The notes beneath the pieces are model-generated. The model worked only from the letters and a program-made list of their open reading frames with translations. It had not been told where the DNA came from and did not search any database. From positions 33,466 to 97,465 of the forward strand of contig NZ_QFFU01000025.1 of NCBI RefSeq assembly GCF_003131185.1: a stretch of DNA of 64,000 bases, given 5' to 3'. Origin of the DNA: Pseudomonas ovata (lineage in GTDB: Bacteria; Pseudomonadota; Gammaproteobacteria; Pseudomonadales; Pseudomonadaceae). Shown in pieces: positions 1 to 8,628 of the stretch. Position 1 is the stretch's first letter, and every line of letters starts with the position of its first letter. The translations under genes were made by a program, and so were the position numbers.

Positions 1-3
1 ATA

Positions 4-1452
4 ATGAGCCAGAATAGAACCCTTACCACCGCCAGCGGCGCACCCGTTGCGGATAACCAGAACTCTCGTTCCGCAGGCCCGCGTGGCCCTCTGTTGCTTG
101 AAGATTTTCACCTGATCGAAAAGCTGGCCCACTTCAATCGCGAAAATATCCCTGAGCGCCGTGTGCACGCCAAAGGCTCGGGTGCCCATGGCACCTTTAC
201 CGTTACGCGCGACATCACCCAATACAGCCATGCCCGGCTGTTTGAGGCGGTCGGCAAACAGACGCCGATCTTCCTGCGCTTTTCCACGGTCGGTGGCGAG
301 CGTGGCTCGGCAGACACCGAGCGCGACCCGCGCGGCTTTGCGCTCAAGTTCTATACCGAAGAAGGCAATTGGGACATCGTCGGCAATAACACCCCGGTGT
401 TTTTCATCCGTGATCCGATGAAATTCCCCGACTTTATCCACACCCAGAAGCGCCTGCCGCAAAGCAACCTGAAAAGTGCGCAGATGATGTGGGATTTCTG
501 GTCGCATTCGCCCGAGGCGCTGCACCAGGTCACCATCCTGTTCTCGGACCGTGGCATCCCCGACGGCTACCGCCATATGCACGGCTTCGGCAGCCACACC
601 TACAGCCTGATCAATGCCGCCGGTGAGCGTCATTGGGTCAAGTGGCACTACAAGACCCGCCAGGGCATCAAGAACCTGCCGCCGGCTGAAGCCGCACGTC
701 TGGCCGGTACCGACCCCGATTACGCCCAGCGTGACCTGTTTGGCGCCATCGAGCGCGGCGACTTCCCGAAATGGCAGGTGTGCATCCAGCTCATGACCGA
801 AGAGCAGGCCGCCAATCACTACGAGAATCCGTTCGATGTGACCAAGACCTGGTCGCAAAAGGAATTCCCGCTGATCGAAGTGGGCGAGCTGGAACTCAAC
901 CGTAACCCGCTCAATTACTTTGCCGAAGTCGAGCAGGCCGCCTTCGGTCCGAGCAACATGGTGCCTGGCGTCGGTCTGTCGCCGGACCGTATGCTGCAAG
1001 GTCGCGTGTTCGCCTATGCCGATGCGCATCGCTACCGTGTCGGTACCAATCACCAGCACCTGCCAATCAACGCTGCGCTGAGCCCTGTGCACACCTATCA
1101 GCGTGACGGTGCCATGGCCCTGGGTGACAACGGTGGTGCCGCACCGAACTACGAGCCCAACAGCTACGCCGATGCGCCCAAGCAGGCGCCTCGCTACGCG
1201 GAACCTGCCCTGTCGCTCAGCGGCACGGCTGATCGTCATGATCATCGCGAAGACACCGACTACTACAGTCACGCTGGCAAACTGTTCAACCTGATGAACG
1301 ATGAGCAGAAAGCCCTGCTGATCAGCAACATTGCCGGGGCCATGGCCGGCGTCAGCGACGATGTGGTGCAGCGTCAGTTGCAGCATTTCTTCAAGGCCGA
1401 TGCCGCTTATGGTCAAGGTGTTGCCAACGCATTGGGCGTAACCTTGAGCTAA
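4..1452 (+). CDS. katA: Haem catalase KatA
   Basis: Breaks down hydrogen peroxide in the cytoplasm. The 482-residue protein has the distal His55 in RRVHAKG, the distal Asn128 in NNTPVFF, and the proximal haem ligand Tyr338 in RVFAYADAHRYR, so all key catalase residues are present. Its length fits the small-subunit monofunctional catalases. The ATG is three bases from the window edge, so the promoter (in this family often under OxyR) and most of the ribosome binding site cannot be seen. It is followed by its own terminator and then by a ferritin-family gene; the same pairing exists in P. aeruginosa, where the ferritin is reported to support KatA activity. Confidence 0.96.
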   Translation: MSQNRTLTTASGAPVADNQNSRSAGPRGPLLLEDFHLIEKLAHFNRENIPERRVHAKGSGAHGTFTVTRDITQYSHARLFEAVGKQTPIFLRFSTVGGERGSADTERDPRGFALKFYTEEGNWDIVGNNTPVFFIRDPMKFPDFIHTQKRLPQSNLKSAQMMWDFWSHSPEALHQVTILFSDRGIPDGYRHMHGFGSHTYSLINAAGERHWVKWHYKTRQGIKNLPPAEAARLAGTDPDYAQRDLFGAIERGDFPKWQVCIQLMTEEQAANHYENPFDVTKTWSQKEFPLIEVGELELNRNPLNYFAEVEQAAFGPSNMVPGVGLSPDRMLQGRVFAYADAHRYRVGTNHQHLPINAALSPVHTYQRDGAMALGDNGGAAPNYEPNSYADAPKQAPRYAEPALSLSGTADRHDHREDTDYYSHAGKLFNLMNDEQKALLISNIAGAMAGVSDDVVQRQLQHFFKADAAYGQGVANALGVTLS

Positions 1453-1470
1453 GTCGTAGTGATAAACAGA

Positions 1471-1494
1471 ACCGCCCGCATTTGGGCGGTTTTT
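1471..1494 (+). terminator. Rho-independent terminator of katA
   Basis: A seven-pair stem (ACCGCCC at 1471-1477 with GGGCGGT at 1484-1490) with a six-base loop is followed directly by a T run. It begins 18 bases after the katA stop codon. Confidence 0.85.
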
Positions 1495-1606
1495 CGCATC
1501 TGGATGTCCGATTTTCGCAGCTTTTTATCGAGTTATTGCGTCAACGGTCGTGACCTTGGAGAAGCCTTGGTTCAAAATACAGCCTTTCAGTAGGAGATGG
1601 ACGGCG

Positions 1607-2071
1607 ATGCAAGGCCACCCAGACGTAATCGATTATCTCAACACGTTGCTCACCGGCGAGCTCGCTGCCCGCGACCAATATTTCATCCACTCGCGCATGT
1701 ACGAAGATTGGGGTTTCGCCAAGCTCTACGAGCGCATCAACCATGAGATGGAAGAAGAGGGCCAGCACGCCGACGCGCTGATCCGTCGGATCCTGATGCT
1801 CGAAGGCACGCCGCGCATGCGCCCGGACGACCTGGACGTCGGCACCACCGTGCCGGAGATGCTCGCCAGCGACTTGCGCCTGGAATACAAGGTGCGCGCC
1901 GCCCTGTGCAAAGGCATCGCGTTGTGCGAGCAGCATGGCGACTACATCAGCCGTGACATCCTGCGCGCCCAGCTGGCCGACACCGAAGAAGACCACACCT
2001 ACTGGCTGGAGCAGCAGATGGGCCTGATCAAGGCCATCGGCCTGCAGAACTACCTGCAATCGCAGTTCTGA
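1607..2071 (+). CDS. bfrA: Bacterioferritin-family iron storage protein (BfrA/FtnA type)
   Basis: Iron storage and ferroxidase protein that forms 24-subunit shells in this family. The ATG at 1607 is chosen because AGGAG lies at 1592-1596 and the 154-residue product then starts like the family (MQGHPDVIDYLN). Ferroxidase ligands are visible: Glu18, Glu51, His54, Glu93, Glu127 and His130. Residue 52, the Met that binds haem between subunits in true bacterioferritins, is Gly here, so this subunit should not bind haem that way. The P. aeruginosa gene beside katA was first called bfrA and later ftnA for a similar reason. Lies between katA and convergent uvrA and probably has its own promoter in 1495-1591. 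Confidence 0.93.
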   Translation: MQGHPDVIDYLNTLLTGELAARDQYFIHSRMYEDWGFAKLYERINHEMEEEGQHADALIRRILMLEGTPRMRPDDLDVGTTVPEMLASDLRLEYKVRAALCKGIALCEQHGDYISRDILRAQLADTEEDHTYWLEQQMGLIKAIGLQNYLQSQF

Positions 2072-2085
2072 TTCAAGCGCCCATG

Positions 2086-2122
2086 AAAAAGCCCCTGCAC
2101 GCTCTGTGTCAGGGGCTTTTTT
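2086..2122. terminator. Bidirectional terminator between the ferritin gene and uvrA
   Basis: A GC stem (GCCCCTG at 2091-2097 with CAGGGGC at 2110-2116) is flanked by an A run on the left and a T run on the right. It can therefore end transcription from both converging genes: the ferritin gene on plus and uvrA on minus. Confidence 0.85.
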
Positions 2123-2134
2123 CATGGCGCGGAA

Positions 2135-4969
2135 TCAGGCGCGATCACGTTCCAGCAGCGGCTTGAGGTAGTGCCCGGTATAGGACTGCTCCATCCCGGC
2201 GACCTGTTCGGGCGTGCCGACGGCAATGATCTGCCCGCCGCGTGAGCCGCCTTCAGGACCCAGGTCCACGAGCCAGTCGGCGGTCTTGATCACATCCAGG
2301 TTGTGCTCGATCACCACCACCGTATTGCCGTGGTCGCGCAGGCGATGCAAGACGTCGAGCAATTGCTGGATATCGGCAAAGTGCAGACCTGTGGTCGGCT
2401 CGTCGAGGATGTACAGGGTCTTGCCGGTGTCACGCTTGGACAGCTCGCGTGACAGCTTGACCCGCTGCGCTTCACCGCCCGACAGCGTGGTCGCCGACTG
2501 GCCCAGCTTGATGTACGACAGCCCCACATCCATCAGCGTCTGCAGCTTGCGCGCCAGGGCCGGTACGGCCTCGAAGAAATCGCGGGCGTCCTCGATGGTC
2601 ATTTCCAGCACCTCGTGGATGTTCTTGCCCTTGTACTTGATCTCCAGCGTCTCGCGGTTGTAGCGCTTGCTCTTGCACACATCGCACGGCACGTAGATGT
2701 CGGGCAGAAAGTGCATTTCGACCTTGATCAGACCGTCGCCCTGGCACGCCTCGCAGCGCCCACCCTTGACGTTGAAGGAAAAACGCCCAGGCCCGTAGCC
2801 GCGTGAACGTGATTCCGGCACTCCGGAAAACAGCTCACGGATCGGCGTGAACAGCCCGGTATAAGTCGCCGGATTGGAGCGGGGCGTACGGCCGATCGGG
2901 CTTTGATCGATGTCCACCACCTTGTCCAGGTGCTGCAGGCCATTGATGCTGTCATGCGCCGAGGCTTCCAGCGTGGTGGCACCATTCAGGGCCGTGGCGC
3001 TGAGCGGAAACAATGTGTTGTTGATCAGCGTCGACTTGCCCGACCCGGATACGCCGGTCACGCAGGTCAGCAGGCCGATGGGGATTTCCAGGTTCACATT
3101 GCGCAGGTTGTTGCCGCGCGCGCCCTTGAGGGTCAGCGACAGCTTCTTGTTGCGCGGTGTGCGCTTGGCCGGCACGGCAATCTTCACCCGGCCCGACAAG
3201 TACTTGCCGGTCAGCGAGTCAGGATGATTCATGACTTCATCAGGCGTACCCTCAGCCACGATCTGCCCGCCATGCACACCGGCGCCAGGGCCGATGTCCA
3301 CGACGTAGTCGGCCAGGCGAATGGCGTCTTCGTCGTGCTCGACCACGATCACCGTGTTGCCGATGTCACGCAGGTGCTTGAGCGTGCCCAGCAGGCGATC
3401 GTTGTCGCGCTGGTGCAGGCCGATGGACGGCTCGTCGAGGATGTACATGACGCCCACCAGGCCCGCGCCAATCTGGCTGGCCAGGCGAATCCGCTGGGCT
3501 TCGCCCCCCGACAGGGTGTCGGCGCTGCGGTCCAGGGTCAGGTAATCAAGCCCGACGTTGACCAGAAACTGCAGGCGCTCGCAGATCTCCTTGAGAATCT
3601 TGGCGGCAATCTCGCCGCGGCGTCCGGTCAGGGTCAGGCCGGCAAAATACTCGGTGGCATCACCGATCGGCATGCCGGTAACGGCCGGCAGGGTCTTTTC
3701 GCCCACCCATACATGCCGCGCCTCACGGCGCAGGCGAGTGCCGCGGCAATCCGGGCAGGCCTGGGTGCTGAGCAACTTGGCCAGCTCTTCACGCACGCTG
3801 GCCGACTCGGTCTCACGATAGCGGCGCTCCAGGTTCGGCACGATGCCTTCGAATGCATGCGCACGCTTGACGATGTCGCCGCGGTCGTTGAGGTAGCGAA
3901 ATTCCACGCTGTGGCTGCCGCTGCCGTGCAGCAGGACCTTCTGGATCTCGGCGGGCAGCAGCTTGAACGGCTCGTCCAGGCTGAAGCTGTAGTGTTGCGC
4001 CAGTGAGCCAAGCATCTGGAAGTAATACACGTTGCGCCGGTCCCAGCCGCGTATCGCCCCCTCGGCCAGGGTCAGCTCGGCATTGACCAGCCGCTTGACG
4101 TCGAAGAACTGCTTCACGCCCAGACCGTCACAGGTCGGACAGGCGCCGGCCGGGTTGTTGAACGAAAACAGCTTGGGCTCCAGCTCGCTGATCGCATGAC
4201 CGCAGATCGGGCAGGCGAAGCGTGCAGAGAAAATCATTTCTTCGCCAGGCTCGTCGTCCATCGGCGCAACCCAGGCAATGCCATCGGCCAGTTGCAAGGC
4301 GGTCTCGAAGGACTCGGCCAGGCGCTGCTGCAGGTCGTTGCGTACCTTGAAGCGGTCGACCACCACATCAATGGAGTGCTTCTTCTGTTTATCCAGCTTC
4401 GGCACTTCATCGAGTTCGTACAGCTTGCCGTTGATCCGGGCCCGCACGAAGCCCTGGGCGCGCAGCTCCTCGAACACCGACAGGTGCTCGCCCTTGCGCT
4501 CGCGGACCACGGGGGCCAGCAGCATCAGCCGGCGGCCTTCGGGTTGCGCCAGCACCAGGTCGACCATCTGGCTGACGGTCTGGGCTTCCAGCGCAATATC
4601 GTGATCCGGACAGCGCGGCTGACCGACCCGCGCATACAGCAGGCGCAGGTAGTCGTAGATTTCGGTGATGGTGCCAACGGTAGAGCGCGGGTTGTGCGAG
4701 GTCGATTTCTGTTCGATGGAAATCGCCGGCGACAGGCCTTCGATGGTGTCAACGTCAGGCTTTTCCATCATCGACAGAAACTGTCGGGCATAAGCCGACA
4801 GCGACTCGACGTAGCGGCGTTGCCCCTCGGCATAGAGCGTGTCGAATGCCAGCGACGACTTGCCCGAGCCTGAAAGTCCGGTAATGACGATCAGCTTGTC
4901 GCGAGGAAGGGTCAGGTCGATATTTTTCAGGTTGTGGGTTCGAGCCCCACGAATCAGGATTTTGTCCAC
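2135..4969 (-). CDS. uvrA: Excinuclease ABC subunit A (UvrA)
   Basis: Damage-recognition ATPase of nucleotide excision repair; acts as a dimer with UvrB. Starting at the GTG at 4969 gives 944 residues, a normal UvrA length. Visible features: N-terminal Walker A GLSGSGKS at residues 31-38, a zinc module with CPICG and CPTCDG near residues 250-285, a first ABC signature, a second Walker A GVSGSGKST near 635, a second zinc finger CEACQ...CDVC near 738-765, and the ABC signature LSGGEAQRVKLSREL. The reading frame stays open upstream to 5857, but that extension runs through the divergent transporter gene and lacks UvrA features. I see no clear LexA operator in the 129-base divergent gap. Confidence 0.97.
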   Translation of the reverse strand: MDKILIRGARTHNLKNIDLTLPRDKLIVITGLSGSGKSSLAFDTLYAEGQRRYVESLSAYARQFLSMMEKPDVDTIEGLSPAISIEQKSTSHNPRSTVGTITEIYDYLRLLYARVGQPRCPDHDIALEAQTVSQMVDLVLAQPEGRRLMLLAPVVRERKGEHLSVFEELRAQGFVRARINGKLYELDEVPKLDKQKKHSIDVVVDRFKVRNDLQQRLAESFETALQLADGIAWVAPMDDEPGEEMIFSARFACPICGHAISELEPKLFSFNNPAGACPTCDGLGVKQFFDVKRLVNAELTLAEGAIRGWDRRNVYYFQMLGSLAQHYSFSLDEPFKLLPAEIQKVLLHGSGSHSVEFRYLNDRGDIVKRAHAFEGIVPNLERRYRETESASVREELAKLLSTQACPDCRGTRLRREARHVWVGEKTLPAVTGMPIGDATEYFAGLTLTGRRGEIAAKILKEICERLQFLVNVGLDYLTLDRSADTLSGGEAQRIRLASQIGAGLVGVMYILDEPSIGLHQRDNDRLLGTLKHLRDIGNTVIVVEHDEDAIRLADYVVDIGPGAGVHGGQIVAEGTPDEVMNHPDSLTGKYLSGRVKIAVPAKRTPRNKKLSLTLKGARGNNLRNVNLEIPIGLLTCVTGVSGSGKSTLINNTLFPLSATALNGATTLEASAHDSINGLQHLDKVVDIDQSPIGRTPRSNPATYTGLFTPIRELFSGVPESRSRGYGPGRFSFNVKGGRCEACQGDGLIKVEMHFLPDIYVPCDVCKSKRYNRETLEIKYKGKNIHEVLEMTIEDARDFFEAVPALARKLQTLMDVGLSYIKLGQSATTLSGGEAQRVKLSRELSKRDTGKTLYILDEPTTGLHFADIQQLLDVLHRLRDHGNTVVVIEHNLDVIKTADWLVDLGPEGGSRGGQIIAVGTPEQVAGMEQSYTGHYLKPLLERDRA

Positions 4970-5098
4970 TGCGGCCTCGCTTGGCGGGCATAAACGACGG
5001 AGTATACGGCTCCACTGCAATGCGCGGCAAAGCGCCGCGTATGTGCTGTATGACGATGGGACTGGTAGAATCGCCGCCGGTTCACACGAGGTTTTTCC

Positions 5099-6496
5099 AT
5101 GCAAGATCCCCATAGCGAACGCATGAGTGGCGTCGAGACCCGCGCCGCCGGTGGGCTGGCGCTGGTGTTTGCGTTCCGTATGCTTGGCATGTTCATGGTC
5201 CTGCCGGTCCTGTCGACCTACGGCATGGACCTGGCCGGCGCCACGCCTGCGCTGATCGGCCTGGCCATCGGCGCCTATGGCTTGACCCAGGCCATCCTGC
5301 AGATCCCGCTGGGCTTCATCTCCGACCGCATTGGCCGGCGCCCGGTGATCTACCTGGGCTTGCTGATCTTTGCCATCGGCAGCGTGGTGGCCGCCAACGC
5401 ACATTCGATCGAGGGTGTGATCCTGGGCCGTGTGCTGCAAGGGGCGGGCGCCATTTCGGCGGCCGTGATGGCGCTGCTGTCGGACCTGACCCGCGAGCAG
5501 CACCGCACCAAGGCCATGGCCATGATCGGCATGACCATCGGTCTGTCGTTCGCCATCGCCATGGTCATCGGTCCGTTGCTCACCAGCGCCTTCGGCCTGT
5601 CGGGGCTGTTCCTGGCCACTGGCGGGATGGCCTTGCTGGGCATCCTGATCGTTGCCTTCGTCGTGCCCAAGGCCGGTGGCCCCTTGATGCACCGTGAGTC
5701 GGGCGTCGACAAGCAGGCCCTGGGGGCGACCCTGCGCCATCCGGACCTGCTGCGCCTGGACGTGGGCATCTTCGTGCTGCATGCCATGCTCATGTCCAGC
5801 TTCGTCGCCTTGCCGCTGGCGCTGGTCGAACGGGCCGGCCTGCCCAAGGAGCAGCACTGGTGGGTGTACCTGACCGCGCTGCTGGTGTCGTTCTTCGCGA
5901 TGATTCCGTTCATCATCTACGGCGAGAAGAAGCGCCGAATGAAGCGCGTGCTGCTGGGCGCGGTCGCGGTTCTGATGCTCTCTGAAATATACTTCTGGGC
6001 TTTTGGCGACACGCTGCGGACTCTGGTGATCGGCAGCGTGGTATTCTTCACCGCGTTCAACCTGCTCGAAGCCACGCTGCCTTCACTGATCAGCAAAGTG
6101 GCGCCAGCAGGCGGCAAGGGCACGGCCATGGGGGTGTATTCCACCAGTCAGTTCCTCGGCTCGGCGCTCGGTGGCATCCTGGGCGGCTGGCTGTACCAGC
6201 AAGGTGGCCTGGACGTGGTATTCCTCGGGTGTGCCGCCATGGCCGGCGTCTGGCTGATCGTCGCCATGACCATGCGCGAGCCGCCCTACGTGACCAGCCT
6301 GCGCCTGCCGCTGTCGGACCAGGCGCAACGCGAAGCGGGCCTGGCACAACGCCTGATGTCCGTACCCGGCGTGACCGATGCAGTGGTCGTGACCGAAGAA
6401 GCAGCTATCTATATCAAACTTGATGCAAAACTATTGGATCGTGCGTCGCTCGAAAGGCTGGTCAACAATCCAGCCGCTCAAACGTGCGAAGCCTAG
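5099..6496 (+). CDS. yajR: YajR-type MFS transporter with C-terminal YAM domain
   Basis: Inner-membrane major facilitator protein of 465 residues with twelve predicted helices; substrate unknown. The N-terminal stretch RMLGMFMVLPVLSTYGM and motif A region GFISDRIGRRP (about residues 75-85) match my memory of E. coli YajR. After the last helix, about residues 400-462 form a soluble ferredoxin-like tail (QRLMSVPGVTDAVVV), the YAM domain typical of YajR. Divergent from uvrA and only nine bases upstream of ssb, so it may share transcripts with ssb. Start ATG at 5099 has a weak CGAGG ahead. Confidence 0.9.
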   Translation: MQDPHSERMSGVETRAAGGLALVFAFRMLGMFMVLPVLSTYGMDLAGATPALIGLAIGAYGLTQAILQIPLGFISDRIGRRPVIYLGLLIFAIGSVVAANAHSIEGVILGRVLQGAGAISAAVMALLSDLTREQHRTKAMAMIGMTIGLSFAIAMVIGPLLTSAFGLSGLFLATGGMALLGILIVAFVVPKAGGPLMHRESGVDKQALGATLRHPDLLRLDVGIFVLHAMLMSSFVALPLALVERAGLPKEQHWWVYLTALLVSFFAMIPFIIYGEKKRRMKRVLLGAVAVLMLSEIYFWAFGDTLRTLVIGSVVFFTAFNLLEATLPSLISKVAPAGGKGTAMGVYSTSQFLGSALGGILGGWLYQQGGLDVVFLGCAAMAGVWLIVAMTMREPPYVTSLRLPLSDQAQREAGLAQRLMSVPGVTDAVVVTEEAAIYIKLDAKLLDRASLERLVNNPAAQTCEA

Positions 6497-6505
6497 GAGA
6501 ACGTT

Positions 6506-7060
6506 ATGGCCCGTGGGGTTAACAAAGTCATATTGGTCGGTACATGCGGCCAGGATCCCGAAGTCCGTTACCTGCCTAACGGCAACGCCGTGACCAACCT
6601 GAGTCTGGCGACCAGCGAGCAGTGGACCGACAAGCAGAGCGGCCAGAAGGTCGAAAAGACCGAATGGCACCGCGTGTCGATGTTCGGCAAGGTCGCCGAG
6701 ATCGCTGGCGAATACCTGCGCAAGGGTTCGCAGGTCTACATCGAGGGCAAGCTGCAGACCCGCGAGTGGGAAAAAGACGGTATCAAGCGCTACACCACCG
6801 AGATCATCGTCGACATGCAGGGCACCATGCAGCTGTTGGGCGGCCGTCCACAGGGTGATGCCCAGCAAGGCCAGGGCGGCGGCGGTAACAACTACGCCCA
6901 GTCCGCACCGCGCCCACAGCAGTCGCGCCCGGCGCCTGCGCCTCAGCAGCAGCCACAGTCGTACGGCCAGCCACCGCAGCGCGAGTCGCGTCCTGCGCCC
7001 CAGCAGGCACCGCAGCCGGCTGCGGATTTCGACAGCTTCGATGACGATATTCCGTTCTAA
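6506..7060 (+). CDS. ssb: Single-stranded DNA-binding protein
   Basis: Binds and protects single-stranded DNA in replication, recombination and repair; acts as a tetramer. The 184-residue protein has an N-terminal OB-fold domain (about residues 1-110, beginning MARGVNKVILVGTCGQDPE), a Gly/Gln/Pro-rich flexible linker, and the acidic tip DDDIPF at the C terminus that recruits partner proteins. AGGAG lies at 6496-6500. The gene sits next to uvrA, as in other Pseudomonas, and is followed by a strong terminator. Confidence 0.97.
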   Translation: MARGVNKVILVGTCGQDPEVRYLPNGNAVTNLSLATSEQWTDKQSGQKVEKTEWHRVSMFGKVAEIAGEYLRKGSQVYIEGKLQTREWEKDGIKRYTTEIIVDMQGTMQLLGGRPQGDAQQGQGGGGNNYAQSAPRPQQSRPAPAPQQQPQSYGQPPQRESRPAPQQAPQPAADFDSFDDDIPF

Positions 7061-7090
7061 GCGCCGCATTTCAGGGCTGTAACAACAAGA

Positions 7091-7120
7091 AGCGAAGCCA
7101 TTGATCCGGCTTCGCTTTTT
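7091..7120 (+). terminator. Rho-independent terminator of ssb
   Basis: Nine-pair perfect stem (AGCGAAGCC at 7091-7099 with GGCTTCGCT at 7108-7116) with an eight-base loop and a T run running past the stem. Confidence 0.9.
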
Positions 7121-7160
7121 GCTGTCCGCACGTATGACATTGACATGGGCGCAAGCGCGT

Positions 7161-7595
7161 TCAAGGGTCTTCAGTAAACAAAGAGACGCTGATATAGAAG
7201 AACGCGATCACAGGCCACCCATCCCGCGTGTTCACCAGCGTTTCCTCGGACCCCATGCCGATCATGTAAGGCCGGCGTGTTTGTTCATCACGGTAAAAAT
7301 GAAGGGTCGAGTCCCAGTCGCAGCACATGAACCGGAGCGCAGGCAAGCCGAAGGCCTGGCGCATGTACCGTTCAGCCTCATGCGCATCCGAGCCTTTCAC
7401 GCGGTAACGCGCCACGAAGGGTTTTTCCTGGATATCGTTGTGCTGGGTGCATTCCAGCAACACGACAAATTCAGGCTTGTTGCTCAGTTGCGCGAGGAAA
7501 TCCCCGCAGTGCGGTTGCGCCTTCGCGCCACCCGCCGAAATCAACAGCAGCAGGAAGAAAAGGTCGTGGCACAGGCTTTTCACTGACATATTCAT
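7161..7595 (-). CDS. Exported protein resembling the DUF4952 family
   Basis: Small exported protein of unknown function. A hydrophobic signal peptide (LFFLLLLISAGGAKA) precedes a mature part with a CGDFL motif, the segment FVARYRVKGSDAHEAERYM and the motif RFMCCDWDS, which together resemble DUF4952 proteins as I remember them. Three starts are possible: GTG at 7601, ATG at 7595 and ATG at 7589; none has a clear ribosome binding site and I chose the middle one. It lies about 30 bases downstream of a membrane-protein gene on the same strand and is probably co-transcribed with it. Confidence 0.7.
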   Translation of the reverse strand: MNMSVKSLCHDLFFLLLLISAGGAKAQPHCGDFLAQLSNKPEFVVLLECTQHNDIQEKPFVARYRVKGSDAHEAERYMRQAFGLPALRFMCCDWDSTLHFYRDEQTRRPYMIGMGSEETLVNTRDGWPVIAFFYISVSLFTEDP

Positions 7596-7625
7596 GGCCA
7601 CGTTCGCGCAGGGTCTCTGAAGCCT

Positions 7626-8252
7626 TCACTTATCCAGATCACAGACGTCATCCACCTTGTCGCCAAGTGATTCGCGCAGCCAGGCGGTATGAAACGCCAT
7701 GTCCTTGTCCTGGATATGCACCCAGAACCGCAGCCAGACCCGTTTGCCATCGGCATCGTCAAAGCACACCACGATATGAGAGATGGCGCTAAAGGCGGTC
7801 ATCTTGTAGGGGGCGACACCGAGGATGTTGCTGTAGGGCACACTGCCCGCCGTCGGCGCCCGGGCAGGTCGCTGCTGGGTGAAGGTGAAGCGCTGTTGCG
7901 GCGCATCGAAACAGAAGCCCAACCCTTCGGGCTCACCGTTCAGCCAGTACAGCATCCAGCCGGCCAGCATGACAGCCAGCGGTACCACCATGCAGGTCAC
8001 AGCCGAATCGATCAGGTCGATATGCGCGGTCACCAGGCCTTGTCCGGGATAGAGCAAGTGAATGGAGATCACCACGGCCACGTACAGCGGAAAGGCCAGT
8101 AACAACGCCACGATGTACAGCATGGTGCCGAGCGAGCTCAATCTGACCGTGTCGTCGCGGTCCTCCCAGATCGGCGGATGCCGCAGCGCTGAGGCTGTCG
8201 TGTCGGTCATGGCGGGTGGCTCGACCAGACTCGACGGAGGTGTGCTGTTCAT
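7626..8252 (-). CDS. Two-helix membrane protein of unknown function
   Basis: Conserved hypothetical protein of 208 residues. Two membrane segments are visible, LYIVALLLAFPLYVAVVIS (about residues 45-66) and AVTCMVVPLAVMLAGWMLYWL (about residues 85-105), followed by a soluble domain of roughly 100 residues with alternating strands (FDAPQQRFTFTQQR, HIVVCFDDADGKRVWLRFW). The layout loosely recalls the immunity-type proteins encoded at 27.3-29.0 kb, but I see no convincing sequence identity. Probable operon partner of the exported protein at 7161-7595. Confidence 0.7.
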   Translation of the reverse strand: MNSTPPSSLVEPPAMTDTTASALRHPPIWEDRDDTVRLSSLGTMLYIVALLLAFPLYVAVVISIHLLYPGQGLVTAHIDLIDSAVTCMVVPLAVMLAGWMLYWLNGEPEGLGFCFDAPQQRFTFTQQRPARAPTAGSVPYSNILGVAPYKMTAFSAISHIVVCFDDADGKRVWLRFWVHIQDKDMAFHTAWLRESLGDKVDDVCDLDK

Positions 8253-8628
8253 GCGTCAGGCTCTTGGAAAGACCTGTCACTCATAGCGCCATTGTTTGAA
8301 CCCGTCCATTGAAAGCGGCGCCGATGGCGCTTTTGTATTACGTGCTGTTGCCGAATGCACCCTGAATGCGAGCGGTTGTCGTGCCCTTGAGCAGGATCCT
8401 GTTCAAGGGCGGGTCATGGCTACAAGCCACGCTCTGCAAGGTCCTGCACGGTTGTTACAGGTGTCGCCAGACTGCTGGAATGTAACCTTGATCGACGATA
8501 TTCAAGCCATCGCAAGGCATCTATGCCGCATGAAATCTTCCCGGGTCTGCGAACTTTGCGGGACGAATGGTAATCAGTTTCTGGTGGGCGAAGGCCCATC
8601 CCTTGAATGTCGGTGCAGGAGGAGTGGC
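8253..8628. other. Non-coding stretch before the MscS-type gene
   Basis: A 376-base gap between divergent genes. An open frame runs through part of it into the channel gene, but it has no family resemblance and no start with a good ribosome binding site until 8629. The only structure I see is a bulged hairpin around 8310-8335. The promoters of both flanking genes presumably lie here. Confidence 0.5.

Noticed and set aside
4970..5098. LexA box in front of uvrA
   Set aside because: CTGTATGACG occurs near 5045 but the matching ACAG half-site at the proper distance is missing.
4970..5857. Upstream extension of the uvrA reading frame by 296 codons
   Set aside because: UvrA homology begins at the GTG at 4969 and gives the normal 944 residues; the extension is antisense to the start of the divergent transporter gene and has a low-complexity Gln/His/Gly-rich translation.
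7626..8252. Third member of the immunity-type family
   Set aside because: It shares the layout of membrane helices plus a soluble tail with the proteins at 27-29 kb, but I find no stretch of convincing identity and no effector next to it.
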